The notes under the pieces were generated by a model. The model saw only the letters and a list, made by a program, of their open reading frames with translations. It was not told the origin of the DNA and made no database searches. Source: JADJGC01 sp964617645 (GTDB lineage Bacteria; Zixibacteria; MSB-5A5; CAIYYT01). From it: a stretch of DNA of 64,000 nucleotides. The position numbers and the translations under genes were made by a program. Location of the stretch: positions 248,001-312,000 of the forward strand of contig CAZTYE010000002.1 in assembly GCA_964617645.1 (NCBI GenBank), in the 5' to 3' direction. Positions 43,095-51,913 of this stretch are shown here, in pieces (position 1 is the first letter of the stretch; each line of letters starts with the position of its first letter).

Positions 43095-44249
43095 TTATCC
43101 GGACACCGATGTTCCGTGTTCCAACGCGACTTCCGCTTGTCGACGCGCCTGTTGGTCGGCGGCGAGCAAGTCATCGAGCGCGAGCGGATCGCCTTCCGGT
43201 ATCCGGCTCAGCGCCGCCTCTACGATTATCGGAATATCGGTGAATTTAATCGATTCGCCAAGAAAAGCCGCGACCGCGATTTCATTGGCGGCATTGAGGG
43301 TAAGCGGCGCCATACCTCCGGTCTCCAATGCCTGATAGGCCAGGCGCAGGCAGGGGAAGCGCACCGGATCGGGCGCTTCGAATGTCAATTGCCGTGTTTC
43401 GGCGAGATTGAGACGCGGCAGATCGGTTGGCAGACGATGCGGGTACTCAAGGGCGTAGGCTATCGGCAAACGCATGTCGGGAGGCGATAGCTGTGCCAAC
43501 GTGGCGCCATCCTGGAAAGTCACCAGTGAGTGAATGATCGATTGCGGGTGAATAACGACTTCGATATTCGCCGGCGATGTGTCAAACAAATAATGCGCCT
43601 CGATGACTTCGAGACCTTTGTTCATGAGCGTGGCTGAGTCGATGGTAATCTTCGCGCCCATAGACCAATTGGGGTGGCGCAAGGCTTCGGCGGGTGTGAC
43701 GACCGGAAGCGTCTCTGCCGGCCGGGTGCGAAACGGACCGCCGCTTGAAGTGAGAATGAGCGTTTCAATCTCATCATACTTGCCTGCCAGCAGACACTGA
43801 AACAGGGCTGAATGCTCGGAATCAATAGGGATGATCCGCGCACCCGATTGCGCGGCGATCATTTTCAAAAGCGGCCCGGCGGCGACCATTGACTCCTTGT
43901 TGGCCAGCGCGAGGTTCCTGCCCTGCAGCAGAGCGTGATAGGAGACCTCGAGACCCGCAGCGCCAACGATCGCGTTGACGACGAGATCGGCATCCGATTC
44001 GGCGATGGCCTCAGCAATGGCGCTTCGTCCGACGAAAAGTTGCCTGCCGCCGCTCAGTTCGCCAGCGGCAGTTTCATCGATTAGATGCAGGCGCTGGGTG
44101 GAGAATTCTCCCGCCAACAGCGAAAGTTTGTCCACCGACCGGTTCGCAGACAGCAGCGTCAATTGATATCGTTCGCGGTTCTTGCGAACGATGTCGCACA
44201 AACTGGCGCCAATGGAGCCGGTTGCGCCGAAAACGGCGATGCGCTTCAC
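43095..44249 (-). CDS. dxr: 1-deoxy-D-xylulose 5-phosphate reductoisomerase
   Basis: The start is the GTG at 44249: GTGA overlaps the stop of the cyclophilin gene and the NADPH-binding motif KRIAVFGATGSIG begins at residue 2. An upstream open frame to 44522 is only the shadow of the neighbour. The 384 residues show NKESMVAAG, IPIDSEHSALFQCL, LTSSGGPFR, HPNWSMGAKITIDSATLMNKGLE and the C-terminal NAANEIAVAAFL. Dxr makes MEP in the non-mevalonate isoprenoid pathway. Order cyclophilin-dxr-rseP, with the last two adjacent as in many bacteria. Confidence 0.96.
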   Translation of the reverse strand: MKRIAVFGATGSIGASLCDIVRKNRERYQLTLLSANRSVDKLSLLAGEFSTQRLHLIDETAAGELSGGRQLFVGRSAIAEAIAESDADLVVNAIVGAAGLEVSYHALLQGRNLALANKESMVAAGPLLKMIAAQSGARIIPIDSEHSALFQCLLAGKYDEIETLILTSSGGPFRTRPAETLPVVTPAEALRHPNWSMGAKITIDSATLMNKGLEVIEAHYLFDTSPANIEVVIHPQSIIHSLVTFQDGATLAQLSPPDMRLPIAYALEYPHRLPTDLPRLNLAETRQLTFEAPDPVRFPCLRLAYQALETGGMAPLTLNAANEIAVAAFLGESIKFTDIPIIVEAALSRIPEGDPLALDDLLAADQQARRQAEVALEHGTSVSG

Positions 44250-44887
44250 TTCTTCTGGTAGGCTTTCACGATCTTGACGGTCTTGAGCGGGCGATCCGGA
44301 GCGGGCGTACCGGGCTGCATTTCCATCACATCCGCGCCTTCGGCTTTCTTTTTGAGTAGTTCGGCTTTCCAGGCCGCGTCGCCCATGATGCGTTGCATGT
44401 TGCCCGATGTCGGGGTCTTGCCGATCTTCTGGACTACATCGAAGCCTTTGATCGTCTTGCCGAAGACGGTGTATTTCTTGTCGAGCATCGGTTGCGGGGC
44501 GAGGCAGATATAGAATTGGCATGATGCCGAATTCGGGTCATTGGCGCGCGCCATCGCCAGAGTGCCGGCATGGTGGAGTGAATCGTTGAATTCGGCTTTG
44601 AGACGCTTGCCGGAGTCGCCACCACCGGTGCCGGTGGGATCGCCGCCCTGGATCATGAAGCCGTCGATTACGCGATGGAAGATCACGCCGTTATAGAAGC
44701 CCTTGTTGGCCAGCTCGAGAAAGTTGGCGACATGGGCGGGTGCGACTTCGGGGAACAGCTCGAGTTCGATGGTTCCCTCAGTGGTTTCGAGAATCACGAC
44801 CGGCTTTTTGCCGGCGGCGCTGTCGCAATTAGCCATGACAAACATGCCGATGAGAAAGGCTGCGGTTAAACCGAGTAAGCGGATCAT
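44246..44887 (-). CDS. Exported cyclophilin-type peptidyl-prolyl isomerase
   Basis: 213 residues. The N-terminus (IRLLGLTAAFLIGMFVMANC) is a signal peptide with a plausible lipobox Cys21. The cyclophilin core follows: GTIELELFPEVAPAHVANF, FHRVIDGFMIQGGDPTGTG, FNDSLHHAGTLAMARAN, QFYICLAPQPMLDKKYTVFG. The catalytic Arg (HRVI) is present. An acidic/lysine-rich insertion (about 160-195) departs from the usual C-terminus. It probably assists folding in the periplasm. Its stop overlaps the dxr GTG start. Confidence 0.9.
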   Translation of the reverse strand: MIRLLGLTAAFLIGMFVMANCDSAAGKKPVVILETTEGTIELELFPEVAPAHVANFLELANKGFYNGVIFHRVIDGFMIQGGDPTGTGGGDSGKRLKAEFNDSLHHAGTLAMARANDPNSASCQFYICLAPQPMLDKKYTVFGKTIKGFDVVQKIGKTPTSGNMQRIMGDAAWKAELLKKKAEGADVMEMQPGTPAPDRPLKTVKIVKAYQKK

Positions 44888-44972
44888 TGTTCCTCCGAAT
44901 GGATTGAGTCGATTTCATAACTTTCCATTATACGACAAACGGCGGTGGGCGATCAATGAGATTAATCTTCAC

Positions 44973-44996
44973 ATCGTGGCATTTGTTTGCCACGAT
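44973..44996. other. Hairpin between atpC and the cyclophilin gene
   Basis: ATCGTGGCA / TGCCACGAT with a short T-rich loop. A second GC-rich palindrome (GGGCACGG-CG-CCGTGACCC-like, about 45025-45045) follows. No T-run, so not a classical terminator; it may be a relic repeat or an mRNA processing site after the ATP synthase operon. Confidence 0.4.
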
Positions 44997-45080
44997 CCTG
45001 GGAAGACTGAGGATTCGCAAGTTTGGGCACGGCGTGCCGTGACCCGACGCGAGATCGCCGCGATTAGTCAGGCAGATGGG

Positions 45081-45491
45081 CTAGGACTTGTGGCGCTTGA
45101 TGATGTCGAGGCGATTCTTAGCCTTATCGCGAGAATGGAGCGCGATTTCGCGGTCGCCGGCGGACAAGTCCATGTTCAGCAGGTTTTCGGCGCGTTGCAG
45201 TTCTTTCTGGGCGCGGCCGAGATCGAGTTCGCCTGAAAACTCCGCCGTTTCGACGAGTATTGTCGCCTTGTTGTTCGAGACCTCGACGAAGCCGCCGGAG
45301 GTCGCCATCCAGACCTCCTTGTTTTCCGTGTCGCGAAACTTGATCTCGCCGACTTTGAGCGTCGAGATTAACGGCGCGTGATTGGCCAGCAGCCCGAGGT
45401 AGCCTTCGCCACCCGGGACCACCAGCGAAACGACGTCATCTTCAAAGAGGATGCGCTCCGGCGACACGATCGACAGCTTGAAGGAAGCCAT
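45081..45491 (-). CDS. atpC: ATP synthase F1 subunit epsilon
   Basis: 136 residues: an N-terminal beta sandwich (FKLSIVSPERILFEDDVVSLVVPGGEGYLGLLANHAPLIS) and a C-terminal two-helix part with RAQKELQRAENLL. Epsilon links the rotor to the catalytic head and can inhibit ATP hydrolysis. Its ATG shares one base with the atpD stop (TAATG). It is the last gene of the operon. Confidence 0.96.
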   Translation of the reverse strand: MASFKLSIVSPERILFEDDVVSLVVPGGEGYLGLLANHAPLISTLKVGEIKFRDTENKEVWMATSGGFVEVSNNKATILVETAEFSGELDLGRAQKELQRAENLLNMDLSAGDREIALHSRDKAKNRLDIIKRHKS

Positions 45492-46906
45492 TAGATTTTG
45501 CCTTCCTTGAGCTTCTTGGCCTGTTCGAAGGCCTCATCGAGACTGCCGACCATGTAGAAAGCCTGCTCGGGCAACTCATCGCACTTGCCTTCGACGAGTT
45601 CCTTGAAGGAGGCGATAGTGTCTTTGAGCTTCACATAGCGACCCTGACGGCCGGTGAATTGCTCGGCGACGAAGAACGGCTGCGACAGGAAGCGCTGGAT
45701 TTTGCGCGCCCGCGCGACGATGAGCTTGTCGTCTTCGGAAAGTTCGTCGATGCCGAGAATGGCGATGATGTCCTGTAGATCTTTGTAGCGCTGCAAGATG
45801 TTCTGCACGCCGCGGGCGACGTTGTAGTGCTCGTGGCCGACAACGTTCGGATCGAGAATGCGCGAAGTCGAATCGAGCGGATCGACGGCCGGATAGATGC
45901 CCAGTTCCGCAATCTGGCGCGACAACACGGTGGTAGCGTCCAGATGCGAAAAGGTGGTGGCCGGCGCCGGATCGGTAAGGTCGTCGGCAGGCACGTATAT
46001 CGCCTGCACCGATGTGATCGATCCGGATTTGGTCGAAGTGATACGCTCTTGTAGCGCGCTCATTTCGGAGGAAAGCGTCGGCTGGTAGCCAACCGCCGAC
46101 GGCATACGGCCCAGAAGCGCGGACACCTCGGAGCCCGCCTGCACAAAGCGGAAAATGTTGTCGATGAAGAGGAGCACGTCCTGATGTTCTTCTTCGCGGA
46201 AGTATTCGGCCATCGTGAGGCCCGACAATCCGACGCGCAGACGCGCGCCCGGGGGTTCATTCATCTGGCCGAAGACGAGCGCGGTTTTCGCGAGCACGCC
46301 CGACTCCTTCATTTCGAGCCAGAGGTCGTTGCCTTCGCGCGTGCGTTCGCCGACGCCGCAGAAGACGGAGTAGCCGCCATGCTCGGTGGCGATGTTGCGG
46401 ATCAATTCCTGAATGATGACGGTCTTGCCGACGCCGGCGCCACCGAAGAGGCCGACTTTGCCGCCTTTGGCGTACGGTTCGAGCAGATCGATGACCTTGA
46501 TACCGGTTTCGAAGAGGGTGTACTTGGTTTCCTGCTCATGGAGCGGCGGAGCCTGGCGATGGATCGGGTAGCGCTTGGTATCGGCCGGGATCGCGCCGAT
46601 GGTGTCGAGCGGTTCGCCGAGCATGTTGAACAATCGTCCGAGCGAGCGTTCGCCGACCGGGACGGAGATCGGGCCGCCGGTGTCGAGGACTTTCATGCCG
46701 CGCACGAGACCGTCGGTGGAAGCCAGCGCGATACAGCGGACGATGTTATCGCCGATGTGAAGGGCGACCTCGACGGTGAGGTTGATTCCCTGTTTCGCGT
46801 CCTCGATTTTGAGCGCGTTGAGCATGTTCGGCAGTTTGTCCGAGTCGAATTCGCAGTCGACGGTCGGACCGATAACCTGCACGATTTTTCCCCAGTTATC
46901 AGCCAT
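45491..46906 (-). CDS. atpD: ATP synthase F1 subunit beta
   Basis: 471 residues with the catalytic P-loop GLFGGAGVGKTVII (about residue 150), GERTREGNDLW containing the catalytic Glu, and the PAPATTFSHLDATTVLSR signature. It is the catalytic subunit. Unlike its neighbours it is separated from the upstream atpG by 131 bp, which hold a 57-bp structured repeat. atpC follows with one-base overlap. Confidence 0.98.
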   Translation of the reverse strand: MADNWGKIVQVIGPTVDCEFDSDKLPNMLNALKIEDAKQGINLTVEVALHIGDNIVRCIALASTDGLVRGMKVLDTGGPISVPVGERSLGRLFNMLGEPLDTIGAIPADTKRYPIHRQAPPLHEQETKYTLFETGIKVIDLLEPYAKGGKVGLFGGAGVGKTVIIQELIRNIATEHGGYSVFCGVGERTREGNDLWLEMKESGVLAKTALVFGQMNEPPGARLRVGLSGLTMAEYFREEEHQDVLLFIDNIFRFVQAGSEVSALLGRMPSAVGYQPTLSSEMSALQERITSTKSGSITSVQAIYVPADDLTDPAPATTFSHLDATTVLSRQIAELGIYPAVDPLDSTSRILDPNVVGHEHYNVARGVQNILQRYKDLQDIIAILGIDELSEDDKLIVARARKIQRFLSQPFFVAEQFTGRQGRYVKLKDTIASFKELVEGKCDELPEQAFYMVGSLDEAFEQAKKLKEGKI

Positions 46907-46956
46907 TAGAGCACCTGTCTATTAAAGAGATCATATTACGGGTTGATGTTTGGGGC

Positions 46957-47013
46957 GACACACCCCGTCCCGCACCTACGGCGCGGGACACCCCTCTCAA
47001 GAGGGGAACTGAA
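46957..47013 (-). repeat. 57-bp structured repeat, copy 2, inside the ATP synthase operon
   Basis: Reverse complement of 18672-18728 with 6 differences over 57 bp and no gaps. In the second stem one G-C pair of copy 1 is replaced by an A-T pair here at matching positions, so pairing is kept. It lies between atpG and atpD. Confidence 0.75.
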
Positions 47014-47037
47014 CCTTCACGCACAGCCGGCACTTCC

Positions 47038-47895
47038 CTAACCTTTCAGGGCCTCGGCGCCGGTGACGATTTCGAGCAGTTCTTTCGTGATCATTCCCTG
47101 GCGCGCCTTGTTGTATTGCAGCGTCAAGGTATCGGTCATCTCGTCGGCGTTCTTGGTCGCCTGCCCCATCGCGATCATGCGCGCGCCATGCTCGGAGGCG
47201 AAGGTGTCGGCCAATGCCATCTGGATGATGGTCAGCGCATAGGACGGCATGAGCGAATCGAAGATGTGTTCCGGATCAGGCTCGAAAATGTAGTTCTTGA
47301 CCTTTTTGTTGTCCGCTTGCGGCGGGACGATCGGCAGAAATACATTGATCCCGGGACGATAGGAGGCCATCGATAGGAACTTCGTATAGAGCAACTGTAC
47401 CTGATCGACCTCGCCGGAAGTGAACATCTCGGTGAGGTAGTGCGTGAGGTCACGCACGACGTCGAGATTCATGCGGCCTTGCATGCCTTTGAACGTGCGG
47501 GCAATCGGCCACTTCTGGCGCCGGAAGAAGTCCTCGCCTTTCTTGCCGACCAGAATCAGTTTCGGCGCGAAGGCCTCGTTTTCGCGCAGCCACTTAGTGG
47601 CCGGGCGAATGATGTTCGAGTTATACGAGCCGCAAAGACCGCGATCGGAAGTGAATACGACCAGCACCTTGCGTTTGATTTCGCGCTGCTGGAAGTACGG
47701 ATGCTCGACGGCGGTTGACGCGGCGGAGATTTCTTCGAGGATCAAACGCATCTTCTCGGCGTAGGGCCGGGATTGCTCGACCATCTGCTGCGCTTTGCGC
47801 AGGCGGGCCGCGGCGACCATCTCCATCGCCTTGGTGATCTGCTTGGTGCTCTTGACTGCACGGATGCGTTTGCGGATGTCGCGAAGTGTCGCCAT
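47038..47895 (-). CDS. atpG: ATP synthase F1 subunit gamma
   Basis: 285 residues forming the central shaft. The N-terminal helix ATLRDIRKRIRAVKSTKQITKAMEMVAAARLRKAQ and the C-terminal helix with EMTDTLTLQYNKARQGMITKELLEIVTGAEAL are both characteristic. GLCGSYN is present. It follows atpA by 3 bp. Confidence 0.97.
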   Translation of the reverse strand: MATLRDIRKRIRAVKSTKQITKAMEMVAAARLRKAQQMVEQSRPYAEKMRLILEEISAASTAVEHPYFQQREIKRKVLVVFTSDRGLCGSYNSNIIRPATKWLRENEAFAPKLILVGKKGEDFFRRQKWPIARTFKGMQGRMNLDVVRDLTHYLTEMFTSGEVDQVQLLYTKFLSMASYRPGINVFLPIVPPQADNKKVKNYIFEPDPEHIFDSLMPSYALTIIQMALADTFASEHGARMIAMGQATKNADEMTDTLTLQYNKARQGMITKELLEIVTGAEALKG

Positions 47896-47898
47896 GGG

Positions 47899-49407
47899 TT
47901 ACTTCATGAACTCCGCTTTGAATTTCGTGACGGCATCTTTCAATTTCGCTTCGGTCGCATCATCGAGCACCTTAGAGTCGCGGACGACGTGAAAGATGTC
48001 GGGGTAGTTTTTCTCGATGTAGGGATAGAAGCCGTCCTCGAACGATTTCACGCGATCGAGCGGAATCGAATCGAGATAGCCATTGACGGCACACCAGATG
48101 ATGGCGACCTGCTTCTCGAGCGGCATCGGGATATACTGGCCTTGCTTGAGGATCTCCGCCGTGCGCGAACCGCGGGTCAACTGTGCCTGTGTGGCTTCGT
48201 CGAGATCGGAGCCGAACTGGGCGAACGCTGCGAGGTTGCGATACTGCGCGAGATCGAGGCGCAACTTGCCGGCGACTTTTTTCATCGCCTTGGTTTGAGC
48301 GTTACCGCCGACGCGCGAGACCGAGATACCGACGTTGATGGCCGGGCGAGTGCCGGAGTAGAACAAATCGGATTCGAGGAAAATCTGGCCGTCGGTGATC
48401 GAGATGACGTTGGTCGGGATGTACGCCGAGACGTCGCCGGCCTGAGTTTCGATGATCGGCAGCGCGGTCAGCGAACCGGCGCCGAGATCGTCCGAGAGTT
48501 TTGCGGCGCGCTCAAGTAGCCGCGAATGCAGGTAGAAAACGTCTCCGGGGTAAGCCTCGCGACCCGGCGGGCGACGCAGCAGCAGCGAGAGTTGCCGATA
48601 TGACGCGGCATGTTTGGACAGGTCGTCGTAGATGCAAAGCACGTGCTTGCTCATGTGCATGAAATACTCGCCCATTGCGACACCGGCGTACGGCGCGAAG
48701 AATTGCAGCGGCGCCGGCGTATTGGCGGAAGCCGACACGACGATGGTATAGGCCATCGCGCCGTGCTGTTCAAGCAGGCCGACTACCTGCGCGATTGTCG
48801 ACTGCTTCTGGCCGATGGCGACGTAGATGCAGATAACGTCGGTATTCTTCTGATTGAGAATCGTGTCGATCGCAATGGCGGTTTTGCCGGTCTGGCGGTC
48901 GCCGATGATAAGTTCGCGCTGGCCGCGGCCAATCGGAATCATCGAGTCGATGGCTTTGAGCCCGGTCTGCAATGGCTCTTTCACCGGCTGGCGTTGGACG
49001 ACATTGGGCGCGACGGTTTCGATGTTGCGAAATTCTTTGGTCGCAATCGGACCTTTGCCGTCAAGCGGCTCGCCGATCGGACTGACGACGCGGCCGATCA
49101 TGGCATCACCGACCGGCACCGACGCGATGCGGCCGGTGCGGCGGACCGTGTCGCCTTCGTTGATCTTGCGGTCGTCGCCCATGATCGCGACGCCGACGTT
49201 GTCGGCTTCGAGGTTTAGCACGACGCCGGTGACGTCGCCGGGGAAAGTGACAAGCTCCGACATCTGGGCGTCTTGCAGACCCCAAACGCGGGCGATTCCA
49301 TCGCCAACCTGCAGCACGGTACCGACCGACTCCATCTCCAACTTGGTCTGGTAGCCGGCGATCTGCTGCTTGATTATTGAACTGACTTCTTCAGGTTTAA
49401 GAGCCAT
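47899..49407 (-). CDS. atpA: ATP synthase F1 subunit alpha
   Basis: 502 residues with the non-catalytic P-loop GDRQTGKTAIAIDT (about residue 169) and the PGREAYPGDVFYLHSRLLERAAK and ALPIIETQAGDVSAYIPTN blocks. It is separated from atpH by 160 bp that contain two GTAG-hairpin repeats. Confidence 0.98.
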   Translation of the reverse strand: MALKPEEVSSIIKQQIAGYQTKLEMESVGTVLQVGDGIARVWGLQDAQMSELVTFPGDVTGVVLNLEADNVGVAIMGDDRKINEGDTVRRTGRIASVPVGDAMIGRVVSPIGEPLDGKGPIATKEFRNIETVAPNVVQRQPVKEPLQTGLKAIDSMIPIGRGQRELIIGDRQTGKTAIAIDTILNQKNTDVICIYVAIGQKQSTIAQVVGLLEQHGAMAYTIVVSASANTPAPLQFFAPYAGVAMGEYFMHMSKHVLCIYDDLSKHAASYRQLSLLLRRPPGREAYPGDVFYLHSRLLERAAKLSDDLGAGSLTALPIIETQAGDVSAYIPTNVISITDGQIFLESDLFYSGTRPAINVGISVSRVGGNAQTKAMKKVAGKLRLDLAQYRNLAAFAQFGSDLDEATQAQLTRGSRTAEILKQGQYIPMPLEKQVAIIWCAVNGYLDSIPLDRVKSFEDGFYPYIEKNYPDIFHVVRDSKVLDDATEAKLKDAVTKFKAEFMK

Positions 49408-49453
49408 TGAATTGGACTCCTCTATCTCGAGATACTTTTCTCATCTTCATGGT

Positions 49454-49477
49454 GGGCGCGGCACGCCGCGCCCCTAC
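49454..49477 (-). repeat. GTAG-headed hairpin repeat, stem type E, inside the ATP synthase operon
   Basis: Read on the minus strand: GTAG (49477-49474) followed by a perfect 9-bp stem GGGCGCGGC / GCCGCGCCC with a 2-nt apex. Same stem as 19305-19328. It sits 47 bp upstream of the atpA start. Confidence 0.7.
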
Positions 49478-49495
49478 GCGATTGTGCTTTCATCT

Positions 49496-49518
49496 GGGCA
49501 CGGAGACCGCGCCCCTAC
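49496..49518 (-). repeat. GTAG-headed hairpin repeat, variant of type E
   Basis: Minus strand GTAG (49518-49515), then an 8-bp stem GGGCGCGG / CCGTGCCC containing one G-T wobble. Tandem with the previous copy, in the same orientation. Confidence 0.6.
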
Positions 49519-49567
49519 GCGATGTATGATTTGTTGCGATCACTCCAAAGCCTTGCTCGTATCGGTC

Positions 49568-50116
49568 CTATATTACTTTCAGCTCCAGCAGGCGCTCGCG
49601 GAGCACTTCAAGCTCGTGGCGCACGGAGCGGTCGATGATTTTGTCGCCGACAATCGCGATCGCGCCGGCAATGATTTTCTCGTCGACTTCCGGCTCGAGG
49701 TCGATCTGCTTGCCGGTAAGTTTCATGATTTTGGTTTTGATCGCGTCAAGCTCGGCATCGGTCAACTTTACGGCAGTGATTAAGCGCGTTAAGACGATGC
49801 CGCGGCTGTCGTTGTAGAGCTTTTCGTATTCATTCGCGATTTCGACGACGAAATCGGTGCGATGCTTGGCGACCAAGAGCTGCATCAAATTGTAAAGATA
49901 CTCCGAAACCTTGCCCTTGAGCACCTTCTCGACGACCGCGTGTTTGTCGTCGTCGACCAGTTGTGGCGCCGCGAGAAACGTCAGCAATGAACGGTCGGCA
50001 GTAAGCAGACTGGCGAGATCCTCGAAGTCGCGCTGGACTTCGTCGGAAGCCTGGCGCTCTTGGGTCAACTCGAAGAGACCGTTGGCGTAGCGGCGAGCGA
50101 TTAACTGGGCATCCAC
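49568..50116 (-). CDS. atpH: ATP synthase F1 subunit delta
   Basis: 182 residues. The N-terminal helical domain starts DAQLIARRYANGLFEL and the C-terminal part has the usual LTRLITAVKLTDAEL and the beta hairpin DKIIDRSVRHELEVLRERL. It attaches F1 to the peripheral stalk. It follows atpF by 15 bp. Confidence 0.95.
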   Translation of the reverse strand: MDAQLIARRYANGLFELTQERQASDEVQRDFEDLASLLTADRSLLTFLAAPQLVDDDKHAVVEKVLKGKVSEYLYNLMQLLVAKHRTDFVVEIANEYEKLYNDSRGIVLTRLITAVKLTDAELDAIKTKIMKLTGKQIDLEPEVDEKIIAGAIAIVGDKIIDRSVRHELEVLRERLLELKVI

Positions 50117-50131
50117 AGTCGCGCTGTCCTC

Positions 50132-50647
50132 TTACTTGACTTTCTCGACGTCGTCGATGAACCGCGTGATCAGGTCGCGATGCTTGGCCTGATCGAGGCG
50201 CTCATGGATGATGCGTTCGGTGGCGGTGATGGTCATATCGACGATTTCCTGCTTAAGCTGGAGGCGCGCTTTTGCGTAATCCTGCTCGAGCTCCATTTTG
50301 GAGCGCGCCATGATTTCTTTGGTTTCGGCGCGCGCCTGATCTTTGATTTGGGTCGCGATCTTTTCGCCTTCCTGGATGGCGGCATTGATCTTCTGGCGCT
50401 TCTCGGTTTCGATATCGCGCAGTTTGGCTTCATAATCTTGGTGGAGTTTTTCGGCGGCGGCTTTCTTGGCCTCGATGTCGTCGAAACTGCTCTTGATTTT
50501 TTCGCGGCGTTCCTCGAGCATCGCCAAAATCGGTCTCCAGGCGAACTTCTTGAGAATCCAAAGCAGGATTAAGAAACCGATAAGATGCGTGACGAGAAGC
50601 GGAATCTCGATCTTGAGCGCGTCCATTATCTGATTGAGAGTGTCCAA
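50132..50647 (-). CDS. atpF: ATP synthase F0 subunit b
   Basis: 171 residues: one N-terminal membrane helix (LLVTHLIGFLILLWILKKFAW) followed by a long charged helix typical of the dimeric peripheral stalk, and the ITATERIIHERLD end. Only one b-type gene is present, so the stalk is likely a homodimer. The atpE gene lies 100 bp upstream. Confidence 0.95.
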   Translation of the reverse strand: MDTLNQIMDALKIEIPLLVTHLIGFLILLWILKKFAWRPILAMLEERREKIKSSFDDIEAKKAAAEKLHQDYEAKLRDIETEKRQKINAAIQEGEKIATQIKDQARAETKEIMARSKMELEQDYAKARLQLKQEIVDMTITATERIIHERLDQAKHRDLITRFIDDVEKVK

Positions 50648-50747
50648 CGTTCACATTCCTCAAAAGAGAGTGAGTTCACATTTCGGGGCGAAGGCCGCAT
50701 TACCGGCCCACGCCCGAAACTTAAGTTCGCTTTCCTGACGCTCCGGC

Positions 50748-50981
50748 TTAGTTGATCTTGCCGAACAGCAGGAAGAACGCGACGAACGCGTAGATCGTCA
50801 GCGCTTCGATAAACGCGGCGCCGATGATCATGGCCGTCTGAATCTTGCCGGCGGCTTCCGGCTGGCGGCCGATCGCTTCCATCGCGGAGCCGACGGCGCG
50901 ACCGAGGCCAAGACCCGAACCGATAGCGGCCACGCCGATAGCCAACGGCAGCGCCAACGCTAACGCGAATCTGAAATCCAT
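50748..50981 (-). CDS. atpE: ATP synthase F0 subunit c
   Basis: 77 residues forming a two-helix hairpin. Helix 1 has the glycine series GSGLGLGRAVG, the loop has RQPEA, and helix 2 carries the ion-binding Glu in AAFIEALTIYAF. The sodium-binding signature (Gln in helix 1 and Ser after the Glu) is absent, which points to proton coupling. Confidence 0.96.
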   Translation of the reverse strand: MDFRFALALALPLAIGVAAIGSGLGLGRAVGSAMEAIGRQPEAAGKIQTAMIIGAAFIEALTIYAFVAFFLLFGKIN

Positions 50982-51007
50982 GTGACCTCCAAATCCTCTC
51001 TTATTGG

Positions 51008-51913
51008 TTAATGACTATGTTTCTCATCATCATGCTCGTGCGGCAGCATCATCAGGATATAGATCGCGGACAATGACATGAACACGAGCGCTTGAATCGT
51101 CGAAAGCAACAGGCCGAGCAAGTAGAACGGCACTTGCAGCGGCAAGCCGATCGGCAGATCGAGAAACGACAAAATGAGAACGCCGATCGCGGTGATAGCA
51201 AAAATCAGAATATCTTCACCGGTAATATTGCCGAATAGACGGAGGGCCAGTGAGACCGGTTTGGCCAGCTCGCCGATCAAATGGATCGCAAACTGCAAGG
51301 GCGAAAGGATCCACTCGATTGTGGAATTTGGCGAACCTAACAGATGGAGGAACCAGCCTTTGAATCCGAGATGCTTGAAGCCGACCGAGTGCGAGAAGAA
51401 GAAAACGAAGATCGCGAGCGACACCGTGACATTCGCACTCGAGGTGGAAGCTTTGAAGAAGGGGACCAGCCCCATCCAATTCATCAACAAGATGTAGACG
51501 AACAGCGTGCCGAGTAGCGGCAGGTACGTGGCGGTGTGCTTGCCCAGCATCAGATAGAGAAAGTTGTAAAGCCCTTCCACGACCAGTTCGACGACATTCT
51601 GCAGCTTACCGGGCAGCAACTGGCGATTACGGTAGACAACCATCGCGAGAATCGAAAGGACGACTGCGGCGATGAACGCGAATATTATCGGCTCCCAGTA
51701 GGAAAGCAGATGCGCTTTCTCGCCGACGGACTTGTAGATCATTTGAACAAAATTCGGTAGCTCGTGCAGGGCATGCTCGCCGTGGTCACCGTGCTCGGCG
51801 GCTTGACCGGCGGCATGGGCTAAAGTGTCGGCGTGTTGCACGAGGGTATCGGCGACGTGAGCCGCTTCCCCGGTCGCCGACGCAATAAGCGAATGCGGGA
51901 TGAGCGGGATCAT
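51008..51913 (-). CDS. atpB: ATP synthase F0 subunit a
   Basis: The start is the ATG at 51913, overlapping the stop of the upstream gene (ATGA); a longer frame upstream is a shadow of atpI. The 301 residues have a His/Ala-rich periplasmic N-terminus and at least five membrane helices. The essential Arg lies in ELAKPVSLALRLFGNITGED. The C-terminus is His- and Asp-rich (HEHDDEKHSH). Forms the proton half-channels next to the c ring. Confidence 0.95.
   Translation of the reverse strand: MIPLIPHSLIASATGEAAHVADTLVQHADTLAHAAGQAAEHGDHGEHALHELPNFVQMIYKSVGEKAHLLSYWEPIIFAFIAAVVLSILAMVVYRNRQLLPGKLQNVVELVVEGLYNFLYLMLGKHTATYLPLLGTLFVYILLMNWMGLVPFFKASTSSANVTVSLAIFVFFFSHSVGFKHLGFKGWFLHLLGSPNSTIEWILSPLQFAIHLIGELAKPVSLALRLFGNITGEDILIFAITAIGVLILSFLDLPIGLPLQVPFYLLGLLLSTIQALVFMSLSAIYILMMLPHEHDDEKHSH

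Noticed and set aside
43082..43174. Extension of RseP to an upstream ATG
   Set aside because: It would overlap the end of dxr by 80 bp and encode a hydrophilic segment before the first helix; the GTG at 43081 has a ribosome site.
44250..44522. Long N-terminal extension of Dxr
   Set aside because: It reads the cyclophilin gene in another frame; the GTG at 44249 begins exactly at the cofactor-binding motif.
50748..50981. Sodium-coupled ATP synthase
   Set aside because: Subunit c lacks the Gln in helix 1 and the Ser after the key Glu that sodium enzymes require.
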